Source of the DNA: Atherinomorus stipes
Lineage: Eukaryota; Chordata; Actinopteri; Atheriniformes; Atherinidae
Length of the DNA stretch: 64,000 nucleotides
Assembly: GCA_023101725.1 (NCBI GenBank)
Contig: JALJCO010007877.1
Span: 518,234-582,233 of the forward strand
Reading direction: 5' to 3'
In this document: one piece after another, positions 11,801 to 23,800 of the stretch
Position numbering within the stretch: position 1 is the first letter of the stretch
Layout of the letters: every line of letters starts with the position of its first letter
Notes under the pieces: model-generated
The model's input: the letters and a program-made list of their open reading frames with translations, nothing else
The model's database searches: none
What the model was told of the DNA's origin: nothing
Made by a program: the position numbers and the translations under genes

Positions 11801-14800
11801 AGTGAAAATTTAGTGCACTGAAAGTACCAGGATGTTGCCCTAATTATGGCCAAAAATGAAGTGCAAAACGAAGCATACTACTCGCACTAAATGGATGCCA
11901 TCTTACTGATGAAGAGGAGGAGGCAGGACTTTTGAACTGCTTCAGAGCTGAATAATGGCAGTGAATGAAGCGGTGGCGACCCCTGCTGCATCGGAGGCGG
12001 TATTGTACTGATTTTTAAGTAACGTTTATGAAATGATTTAGACGTAATTACTAATGTATGTTGTGCCGCTACCAAGCTGTTCACTCCCTGATGACAGTTA
12101 TGATCTGTTCATTTGTTTGAGGCCACGGTTACACCGGCTCAGTAGAGTTAGCTCACGTTAGCGGGCAATGCTAATCCATCACTTCCTGTAAGTGCAGTGC
12201 TCTGTTTGGGTCAGCATTTAGCAACAATAGTGTGCACTATAGACTAAGTACACAGTTCACACTATGCACTGAATTCGAGTGCACTTGGGAAAGTGTGCAT
12301 GGCTATGGTATGGAAGTTGTATAACCAGGCTGTTTGTTTTATCTGATCCACTGGTCAAAGTGCAGATGCAATGTCATCTTTAAAATTAATATCTGGCTCT
12401 GATCTACTGTATAGTGGTTCATCTTTGCATCCACAACTAAAACCCAACATAGATCTGGCTATTTATTACTGTTACCAGGTCTGTAGCATTGACTCAACGT
12501 TGTGTCTCATTTGCTATTGATGATAATGGAGAACACACTTGCTATTGACCATATCATGGTCGTTTTTTGACTCTTGATTTCTGAATAAGGTCTGCTTAGC
12601 TTTGACAGTAAAAATGCAATAAGTCCTTTCGTCGAGAGGGACATAGAGTAGGCTGTCATCTATTCATACCCTTGAATCCAACTTAAAATTCTCTCCTGTA
12701 AAATATTGCCCCTATTAGCTTCTTGAAGGAAATCCACCTCATATGAGCAGTCAATCTTGTCAAGTTTATTATTAAACAATCCAAAAAGTTGTTGAACAAT
12801 CCATTTAGGAGGAAGATGGATGGTTGGATGGAGCAGCTAAATGCTGCAGCTTCGACATGGACCTTAAAACTAACATGAGCTCTTTACTGACAGTTTCCTC
12901 ACTTTCGGGTTGGGTTTAGACAAACACACTGCTTTGGTAGAGTTACATAATGACCATGGTGGAATTAAAAATGCTTCCTTTTCTTTTACAGCTGTGTGAA
13001 AAAGTTTTTGCCCCTTCCTAATTTCTTACTTTTTTGCATGTTAGTCACACTTAAATGTTTCAGATCATCAAACAAATCTTAATGTGAGTCAAAGATAACA
13101 CAAGTAAACAGAAAATGCAGTTTTTAAAATGAAGATTTTTATTAGTGAGGGAGGGAAAAAAATCCAAACCTCCATGGTCCTGTGTGAAAAAGTGATTGCC
13201 CCCCTTGTTAAAACATAAATTAACTGTGGTTTATCACATTTTTGGAAAGCTGATTTCACTCAAATAGGACCTGCCTGACAAAGTTTAGTAGACCAAAAAG
13301 ATCCTCAAAAGCTAAACATCATGTTGCGATCCCCCCAAAAAAATTCAGTAAAAAATGAGAAACAAAGTAATTGAAATCTATCAGTCTGGAAAAGGTTCCA
13401 AAGCCATTTCTAAAGCTTTGGGACTCAAGCGAACCACAGTGAGAGCCATTATCCACAAATGGCGAAAACAAGAAACAGTGGTGAACCTTCCCAGGAGTGG
13501 CTGGCCAACCAAAATTACCCCAAAAGCACAGCGACGACTCATCCAAGAGGTCACAAAAGACCCCAGAACAACATCCAATGACTGCAGGCCCCACTTGCCT
13601 CAATTAAGGTCAGTGTTCATGACTCCACCATCAGAAAGAGACTGGGCAAAAATGGCCTGCATGGCAGAGTTCCAAGACCAAAACCACTGCTGAGTAAAGA
13701 GAACTTAAAGGCTCATCTCAGGATGCCAGAAAGCATTTTGATGATCCCCAACACTTCAGGGAAAATACTCCGTGGACTCTGTGAGACAAAAGTTGAACTT
13801 TTTGGAAGGTGTAGGTCCCATTACATCTGGCGTAAAAGTAACACGGCATTTCAGAAAAGGAAAATCATACCAAATGTAAAATATGGTGGTTTTAGGTTGA
13901 TGGTCTGGGGCTGTTTTGCAGCTTCAGGAGCTTGAAGACTTGCTGTGGTAAATAGAACCATGAATTCTGCTGTCTACCAAAAATCCTGAAGGAGAATGTC
14001 CGGCCATCTGTTCATGACCTCAAGCTGAAGTGCACTTGGGTTCTGCAGCAGGACAATGATCCAAAACACACCAGCAAGTCCACCTCTGAATGGCTTAAGA
14101 AACACAAAATAAAGACTTTGGAGTGGCCTAGTCAAAATCCTGGCCTGAATCCCATTGAGATGCTGTGGCATGACCTTAAAAAGGTGGTTCATGCTGGAAA
14201 AACCTCCAATGTGGCTGAATTACAACAATTCTGCAAAGATGAGTGAAACAAAATTCCTCCACAGCGCTGTAGAAGACTCATTACCAGTTATCACAAACGC
14301 TTGATTGCAGTTGTTGATGCTAAGGGTGGCCCAGCCAGTTATTAGGTTTAGGGGGCAATCACTTTTTCACACAGGACCATTTAAGTTTGGACCCCCCCCC
14401 CTTAAAAAAAACCTAATTGAAAAACTGCATTTTGTGTTTACTTGTGTTGTCTTTGTCTCATATTTAAATTTGTTTGATGATCTGAAACATTTAAGTGTGA
14501 CTAACATGCAAAAAAGTAAGACATTAGGAAGGGGGGCAAAAACTTTTTCACACAGCTGTACAACACGAATTTCGTCACAGTCTTAAACACAACACACTGC
14601 AGGGACACTGCCCATGCTTGTTGTCTTTAGGCTGTAGAATTGCTTGCGTAGGGTTAAGAAAAGGATCATGGTTGTAGGACTAAAACATCCCTTTTACCAT
14701 TTTGCTGGTTGTCTTGGTAACATGTAAACATATAAAGTTAGTACAAAACTTGTCTTGTTAAAGGATCTAGAGGCAGGATTAAGAAATGAGACTTGAGAGT

Positions 14801-17800
14801 GATGCGACTGGTGCTGCGGGTAACTGCAGCCACCAGCCAAGCCGGCACGGAAGTGTGCACAAATGGATGCTATAATGTTGTTTATTACACTGACAAAGTC
14901 TTTTCCTTCGTAATGCCACTTTTTAGTGTCTCTCAGTTGATCTGGTTCGTTTGCTGACAGCAGAAAAATCCATAACTATCCCTTACAGTGTTTGAATCCA
15001 CCACGACCGTCTACTGTCTGTATCAAAACTGTTGGGGACGCAAATGCAGTGTCAACTGATGCACATTTGCAGGACTGCATGTGAAATTCGGCCTCGAATC
15101 GCAGTGCATTATGCAGCACACAGCCTCATTCTTTTTGGTTTTTAATGCTTCATCACCTCTTAGCATCTAAAAACTGGACATGCGTGTTTATTCTTTCACA
15201 ATTCCGGCCTCTGCTCCCTTTAATACGAAACTTGTCTTCATGTCATAAAATCATTTGGGTAGGGCTAAAAAAAGGATCATTACGTAAGCGTAATGCTGTC
15301 TGTTATGTCCTAGCTCTGCTAGGGGTGTAGAAACGTAACAAAAAGACTGGTTGAGGATGGTAATGGAGTAAAGATGTTTATTGTTCATGAAGATGAATTA
15401 AGGCAAACAAAACACTGGGAAACTGTAAACAGAAAACCTGAAAACGGAAGTGGGGTTAGAGATGCTGCTCAAAGGAACAAATAAAAAGACAGACAAAACC
15501 TAAACTAAAGAAGAGCCAAAAGGGAAAAACCAACACCAACCTAAGCTACAAAAATTCTAAGAACCAAAAAGGGAATGAGCAACACCAATAAGCTAAAACC
15601 TGTAACCAAAACTCAACTACAACAAAAGGCCTAGCTATCCCAAATCCAAACTACCAGTGTAAAGCACAAAGACAACTAAAGGGAATGTAGCAACTAAAAC
15701 CAATAACTAACAAAACACCTGGAAATCAAAACTAAAGAAGCCCAGATGAACACAACCCAAGTCACCACAAACAGAACTGTTCCCAGGCCAAACAGCTGCT
15801 ATTGACTGGATGTTCTGGATGTTTGCTGGGTTCTTTTGTAACTGCCTAGATGATGGTGGTGTGGAGCCAGGCCAATGGGAACGAAGGGATCGAGCAGGAG
15901 AATTTGCATGTAAAATGAAAGACAAAAGGGTTAGTAACCAGGCGGCCATAACACTGTCACAGAGGAAAATAAATTTTTGAGCATTATCACATTATGACAT
16001 GATAATTTCATTGCATAAATGTGATAGTATATTGGTCAAACATGATAATTATATTGTACAAACTTTATATACAATGTAATTACTGTATTTGCACAATACA
16101 GTTTTCATGTTTGTATAATTATGACGTTTAAACAATATTATTATCATGTTTGTACAATATAAATATCACGTTTATCCAATATAATTATCACATTATAAAA
16201 TGATCGTGCTGTAGATACGATTCTGTAGATGGGAGATAGGAGATGGATGGGATTAAAATACATTATTCTCACAGCAGCACTGTCACAACACGCAGTTGCT
16301 TTGATGACCACTAGAGGTCACATAATAATTCAAGTTGCATTAAATTTATTGCCCATATCTGCCTCCATGCACATGCACACATCTTGGGGAAGAAGGTCTG
16401 AAAATTGCTTCATTACATCATAACATTCCACCAAATAAATATTCTTTTAATTTACTTAATATACCTTTTTTGAGAAAAATAAATACATTTATGTGTTGAT
16501 TTATTCAAAATAGAGAAATAGATTTCTGAACGCAGGGTGAGAGAAACACATCTTCCTTTACAAATCCATAGTACGGCTGCAGCGAAATAACTGGACGTTG
16601 TATCGTGTTGCAGTTAGAAAGCCAAGCCTGCTGGACTGGAAGTGAAATGGACTTTCCATTGGAGGTTAAATGCATTAGAGATCCCATTATGCTCTGCAGG
16701 CTGTGCAGCATTGTGTGTTATGTTGATGTTACTGTAAAAGGAGAGTGAAAATGAAGGGGTTGCAAAACAGGGTCAGATACATTGCATTATAGTGGAGACG
16801 ACCGCTCTGCACTTTGAGCTCCTGAGTGAGGAAGAGGAAGGAGACACTCTGTCTTACCGCACGCTTGACTGGTCTTCCACCTGAGACCTTTCACTTTTGC
16901 AAGGTTGTTTGGGTTTGTGTGTTAAAGTGAACCTCTCAGATCATAACAGCTCCCTCCTGCGCTCAGAGGCGGTGAACTCCCTGTCACACATCAAACTGCT
17001 GAGCATCTGTCACAACAACAGTGAGGTGAAAAGCAGCCAAGTGCTTGGAGCATTTGCTCCGTGATTCACTTTTAGTTTGGCCAGAAGTGTGAATTTGTCA
17101 CAGAATATGTTTGTGTATCTTTTTGTAGTAGCTGTCGAGCTGTAGTAGTAGTAGTTGTATGGGAGGTAAGACATCTCAGTTTTTTTTTTAAATAAAGATT
17201 TCTACCACAAATCTTTATTATTTTAAATTCTTGGCCCCTCTAGTTGCTACTGTGCCCTTTTGAGGTCTGTCCACAGTTTCTTTCTCTTGCAGCATCTAGA
17301 AAAGATTTCAGCTTCTGCTGCAATTAAATGAAACCATTCTTCCATTAAAATCACAAGCTCAAAGTATGATGCTCCAAACCTCATTTCCCCCTTTCCCTTA
17401 ATTTCTACATGTTTGTTTATTGGTGTTTTCTGTGGTAAATATCACCCAATAAAGATATGCTGCTGCCATTAAATTCAATATGAATGAATATTTCCATTAA
17501 ATGGAAAAAATGTCAGTTTCAACATATGATATGTTTGTCCTTTTGGAATAACTCATTGTATGGATGAGATTTACAAAATAAGTCTGCAGTTTTTTTCAGA
17601 AACATTTTAAAAAGCATCCCAACTTTTTTGGAATTTGAGTTATACATAGAGTAAAATAAATAACCGCCATTTTGTAATACTCCAGTATGTTATAATTCCC
17701 AGAAAAGTGACATGTGGGCCTAGTGTATATCAGTCAGACAGTATTACTGGTATGTTTTTGGATGTGTGACCACTTTTAGGGAGTCTCGTATAATCCACCT

Positions 17801-20800
17801 GCAGTGATCACTAATACACTGATTAATTGTCTAGTCAGCGCAGCCTGGTGCAACTTCTCATGTTTCTTTAACAGTAATAAAACTAACCTAAATATAAAAT
17901 ATACAAAAAATGACCTAAAATAATACAGAACCACAGTTAGATTCCATAAGCTAAACTGGATAGGTCTGGGATTTGATCTGATGGAAATGGAGAAATGCTG
18001 ATGAGAGCCTGAAATAGACAAGATGATATTCAGTGCAGAGAATGATGCACTGAAAATAAGAAACCAAGTAAATGTTAGTTTCTGTTGTCACCTGTCTGTT
18101 GTCTTTCTCAGTGTTGCTCTTGTAATGAAGTGAGGAAGGTTTCTTTGTTAGGCAAAACATTAGGAGGCAAGCAGCTGCTGTGGACAGTTTCCCACATAAA
18201 TCGAGAGCACAATTATTGAATAGGAAAAAGAGACAAAATTGCACTAATATCCAAAATTGTATAACACTTAGGGCACGGTTTCATGGGTCTCCTCAAACAA
18301 ACTAGACTTTAACAATCTGGATTCTCACAGCAGGGGTCCGAAATGTTTTTCTGAAATGTTTTGAGCACGAAACCGTTGTCATCACGCCGTGACGCAAGTA
18401 GAGAGAGATGGCAAAACTTCAGTCCAGCTGGTGGCGTCACCACCTGTTAGAGTGCCATGTCTGTCACTAATAGACAATCTATGCACTTACATGCGTTGTT
18501 GTTGACGTTTGTGTAAATGTTCTTTGTTAAATGTTTAAATAAAGAACGGCCCCTCGTCAGTGCAGCAGAGCATGCTGACCGAGAGAAAGCCAGAAGACAA
18601 ACAACCGCTACTAGAGATCTAACGCCACCCCTTTTTCCCTCTCTCCCCGCCCACCTTGCGTCAAATATTCTAGACTTTACAATCATGCCTACGGCCTCTT
18701 CCAACCGTTCCGTTCTCACAACTGTTGCGGACTTTTGGCGCGGTCCCATTGTGAAAAAAATATGTATCTAATTCTTTTTCTGGACTTTTTAATCATTTAA
18801 ACGTTTTAATCGTGACAAGACAAAAGCGTCCATGTGACCCTACCCTTAAGCCCCTTCTAGACTTGCACTGGAACACGGTAATATTGCGGACTCTGTCTTT
18901 TATAACGCTTGTATTCAGACATGCGTTCTGGTCTTTTATACCTTGGAGATGTAGCGGGACAGTGGGGCTGTGCTGACTTTTCGAGTAGGGTCTATCTGCG
19001 GCTCGCAAGACAGAGGCATGTCGTAAAGTGGGCGAGCACAGCACAGAGACAGCACAGTAAAATCTTACCCTACCCCTGACCCTTCCCCTAAGCCTAACAA
19101 GACCCACCCACCATGTGACACGCCCACCATAGGACAAGGCAAGCCACAGATAGATACACTTGGGACGTTTCCGCAGCATGTCTGAAAGCGCCGGGATACA
19201 AAAATAAGCAACATGTTTGAAAAGACGAGTCTGTTTAAAGAGCAGATGGACTTTACCGCTCATGTTCCACAATGCAAGTCTGAAAGTGGCTGTAGGTTCA
19301 TGTTCGTTCTTACTAGTGATAAAAATTGTAAATTGAAGTATAAGTTAATTATTAGAGGTCAGACTGATTCCTTTCTAAGAAGATATGCCTTGCAGACACA
19401 GAGGTACATGTAAAATCTGCTAAAACCCTCTTTGACTGTGAAATGTTAAATGAGTATAAGATGTGCTGAGATACAGAAGACAAAAATATTGACATTTCAG
19501 TTTTGTTTTCCAAAACTTTTATACATTTGTACATAGTGATTTTTACAGACATGTAAGCATGAGGTTAAAGCTGAGATTTTTTTCACAATTAAGTAACGAG
19601 CCCTGCAGATTGATGTGGATAAAAAAAGTGTCAGGATTGTGTGTATTTAAAGACACACAACGTAACTTTTAGACCTTAAAACTGTTTTTTTTTTTTTTTT
19701 TTGTTCACCACCAAAATTATTTTGTAATTTGGGTGCCCAGGCCCGGGGAAAAAAAAACAATAAAAAATCCCCCCGGGGGACGTGAGTGAGCAACTATTGG
19801 TGAGCACCGCGCACCACCACAACGAAGGAAAACAAGAAAAACACGGGGTTTTTATGAACATTAAAAAAAATTAGAAAAAAAAAGAAGAAAAACAAGGAAG
19901 AAAGGAAGAAAAAAAAAAGAAGGGAGGGAAAAAAAAAAAAGAAAAGAAAGAATTTTCTGGGTGGATTAAATTACAGGTAGGAAAAGAAAAAAAGGAATTT
20001 AGTTTTGGCGCGGGAGGGGCACGGGGAAAGAGGAAAAAAGTTAATTCGTCTTTAAAGACCCAAATGTAGACTCGCCAACTGAGCGGATGAAGATCAAAAC
20101 AACTGAAGAGCAAACCCAAAAGGTGCTGGACAGGCAGACAAAACATGGCAAGATAAACTGAGCTGAGCTAAGAAGTAACACAGATCCAGGGAACTAGCAA
20201 AGTTCAAAGAACCAGGTTGTAGCTATTTATACCAAAAGAGATGCTTGGCAATTGGTATTTTAAACCTGGTGCGAAGCATTGACACAAGATTTCCCAGCAA
20301 AACTGGCTTATGGAGGATTGAGCTTATTAGCAATCAAACATGATGCTAAGCTAACTAAAGAGGACAAACAAAATACACCACATGAAAATCCAAATAACAA
20401 GGTCAACATTCAAAGAGAAAATATGAAAAAGAAATACATTGAGCGAACAAAAAGCACTGAATAAACATGTAAATGGAGGCCAATAGAAACCAGTACAATA
20501 AAATTGTTAAGAGAAAGACAGTCATGCTTTGGACTTGTGTGGTTTTGCTGGCAGAGTGAAGAATGGATTCATTTCATGGCGGCAAATGCTGGAAGCAAAA
20601 GTCCAAATATGTGTGGCTAAAGCTGAAGAGGAAGAGGTTTCCTTGAAATCTTTTCTATGACTCAAACTGGAGGTGATTGTTCTCAGTCGACAGCATAAAC
20701 GTCAAAAAATGAGTTGACCTCAGAAAATTTGTGACTACAGAAATGAGTCAAGAAACTCTGTAACTGAAGTAGTTAATGTCCTTAAAAACCACAAAATGTC

Positions 20801-23800
20801 TTACAAAACTATTGCTACCACTACTACTACAAACTACACTGTATATATATTTTTTGCTTATTACAAGAAAAAGAAAGAAAAAACAATCTTGGCCTTTCTT
20901 AGAATAAGTAAAAAAGATTTTCTTTTGTTAAAAAGCAAAAAAAAGATTTTCTTTTGCTTGTGGCATAAGCAAAAAAATTTTCTTGATAAGATTTCTTGAA
21001 ATAAGATCCATTGCCTTAAAACAAGATCTTATATTTTACTAAAGAAATTTTTCTAAGTAATTTTGTCTTATTTTGAGTGTGATGAGATATTTTGACTAGA
21101 AATTAGAGAAATATACTTGCTGAGATTTGAGTTTTTGCAGGGCAGATGGGCTACAGCAGCAGAATACCTCTCCTGTCAGCTATGAACAGGCAACTGAGGC
21201 TAATATTCACACAGATTCACCAAAACTGGACAACAGAAAATGGAAAAACTGATCTGGCCAGCTCCACATTCAGATAGGGTCAGACTTGGTGGAAACAGCA
21301 CAAAAGCATGAATCTATCCTGGCTTGGATCAATGGTTCAGGCTGCTGCTGGTGTAACAGTCCAGGGGATATTTTCTTGACCCACTTTGCCCCCCTTACAG
21401 TCACACTAACGTACCATGTTTTAAACATCACACCCTACCTGGGAACTGTTGCTAACCATGTCCATCCCTTTATGACCACAGTGCATCATCTTCTGGCTGC
21501 TTCCAGCAGGACAATGCACCATTCTTCAAAGCTTTCTTTGTATTTCTTTTGATTCTTTTTTGTCATCTGTGCAATCAACTGACAACTGGGAGTGTTGAGG
21601 GCGTGTCGCGAACGTATGCGTGCTCGTGTATGTGCGTGTGAGGAGAACAGGTAGACGTCTCTCCACACTGACCTACTTTCTTCAACAGTCACTCCCGGAG
21701 GAGACAAACATCTTTCTCTCGCTCTTAATCTCCAGAGACGGGAGAAAGCAGAGGAGGAGATGAATGAGTAAGAGGAGGAAGAGGGGAGTTACTCACTGTG
21801 GTTCTCAGTCAGAGATGGGTTAAATGAAAGGAGACGGGGATAAGAGATGGAATAGTGAAAATCCCCAAACCTCAGCTGCTAAGGAATGTTTTATTCCATT
21901 CTATGGTGGTTTTTACTGTGTTTAATTAAAACCACAGAGCTGCAAAGTCTACGATGCATTCAGAGCACACATAGGAGAAGCTGCTAAAACAGCCATGTGT
22001 TTGCTGCGTTGTTTGCCAAAAGTGCACACTTACAGTATATTTCTTATATACAGGGACACCAAGCATCTTTCTCCACACCGTGATCTGTGTGTTCTTGGTT
22101 CTGTCTGTTCCTCTTCACATCACATTGCTGCCATCTGGTTTTTTTTTTCAGTTCACCCCAATCCTTTATCTACCCTTCATCTCCTCCTTTCCTTCCTCTG
22201 CCTCTATCTGTCCATTAGGAAGCACTCAGGGCTGATGGTCGGCTTTAAATTGACATATAAAGTGATTAGACAGTGGATGCATTTCTGATCGCTGTGTGCT
22301 TTTCCTTTGGCCTAAGGTGCCTTTTTTTCCCCCTCAGAAGAAAATCATCCATCCCCCACAGCCCAACTGAGACAGTTAACTGTACAAAGGAGATGTTCTG
22401 GTTTTAAGAGTGCAAAAAATGACCAAAATGAAAAAAAAAGTTGTATGGGAGGATGAATAGGAAAGGAATCTCCCATTTACATACTATATTTTTGGATGAA
22501 ATCCTTTGTATTTAACCTAAACTTTCAGAGGGTATTATGTGATGATGTCCTCATTGTGTGATGCTTCTTTGTGTCTTTGTGCAGATCTGAGCGCTCTGAA
22601 GGAAAAAAGCTTCACCTTACAAGAAGGAGTGAAATACAGGCTAAAGATACACTTCAAGGTAAGACGGCTAGAAGAAGTTTCTAATAAGAGTGGAGAGATT
22701 CAGCATGCGTTATAACCTCTGTGCTGCATATGGATAAAAAAAAGTGATTGCATCACATATTCAGCTTCACCGTAAGTGATAAAAAGCTTGAGGGGAAAAG
22801 ACATTGATGAGTAAGCTACCATGGACTATAAATTCAAACCACAAAATCAAACAAGACCATTATTGTTTTTTATGAACTCTTTTAGTGCTGTTAAGTTTTA
22901 TGGGCAACATCTATTTCATGCCTGAAAGGATTAAAGCTAGCAATAAAACCTCTCTTTAAACATCACTAACTTTTTCAGGGCTGATAATTGTTTATTTTCA
23001 AAATGTTGAAATGGATTTCTTTTGGTTCGATCGCGTTTTGGCTCATCACTTCCACAGTGTGTTTACCATACCGGGATGAAACTGCAAAAATGTATTATTC
23101 CCACAGGATGAACCTTGTTTACTTTGGCAATCTCTTGCCTTTAGTAACACATGAATTATGACTTCCTTATTTTTCCTCCCTACATATCTTAACAGCCATT
23201 GATTTCTTACCTAATCCTATGTTTTATGCTGCTAAAAATAACACTTTTGGAGGTTTAAGATATTTAAATATTGCTATTTTTGTTATTGGAGAAATTAATT
23301 AAAAAAGGTTAAAGGTACAGTGTAAAAAAATCAAAGGTCAATGGTAGAAAAATGTGATATATAATTCAAAACTATGTTTCTACTTATGTGAAATCGCTGC
23401 ACTTGAATGACTGTTATGTGTTTATTTTTTTTAGAATGAGTCATTTATATCTACTTGCTGGGGGTGCACATACATGGAGGCTGCCATATTTGTTCCACCA
23501 TTTTTACTATGGTGTCCCTGAATGGACAAATCCCTGAATATGTGAAGTAAGAACCCTCTCAATTTTAAAACAGTTGTACCAGCTTTGTTTAACAGGAGAA
23601 AAAGCATTGTTTGTGATAAGTAACGCCATTAAATTATAAGACATTATTATTATTGCATTAAAAATAGTTACTCATAGTACAGTCATAGCTACACCTGAGA
23701 CCACTGGATCCACTCACAGATGAAAACTTTTGGCCACTAACAGCCACCGTACATTCACAGCAGTGCTTGAAATATGAAGTACTGACATCTAGAGGTAAAG

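Noticed and set aside
15360..16210. CRISPR-like regular repeats
   Set aside because: Units are degenerate, AT-rich and partly inverted, with no unique spacers; the genome is eukaryotic.
18793..19272. 159-codon minus-strand open frame
   Set aside because: It spans a foldback element and a nested MITE, has no domain, and its composition follows the repeats.
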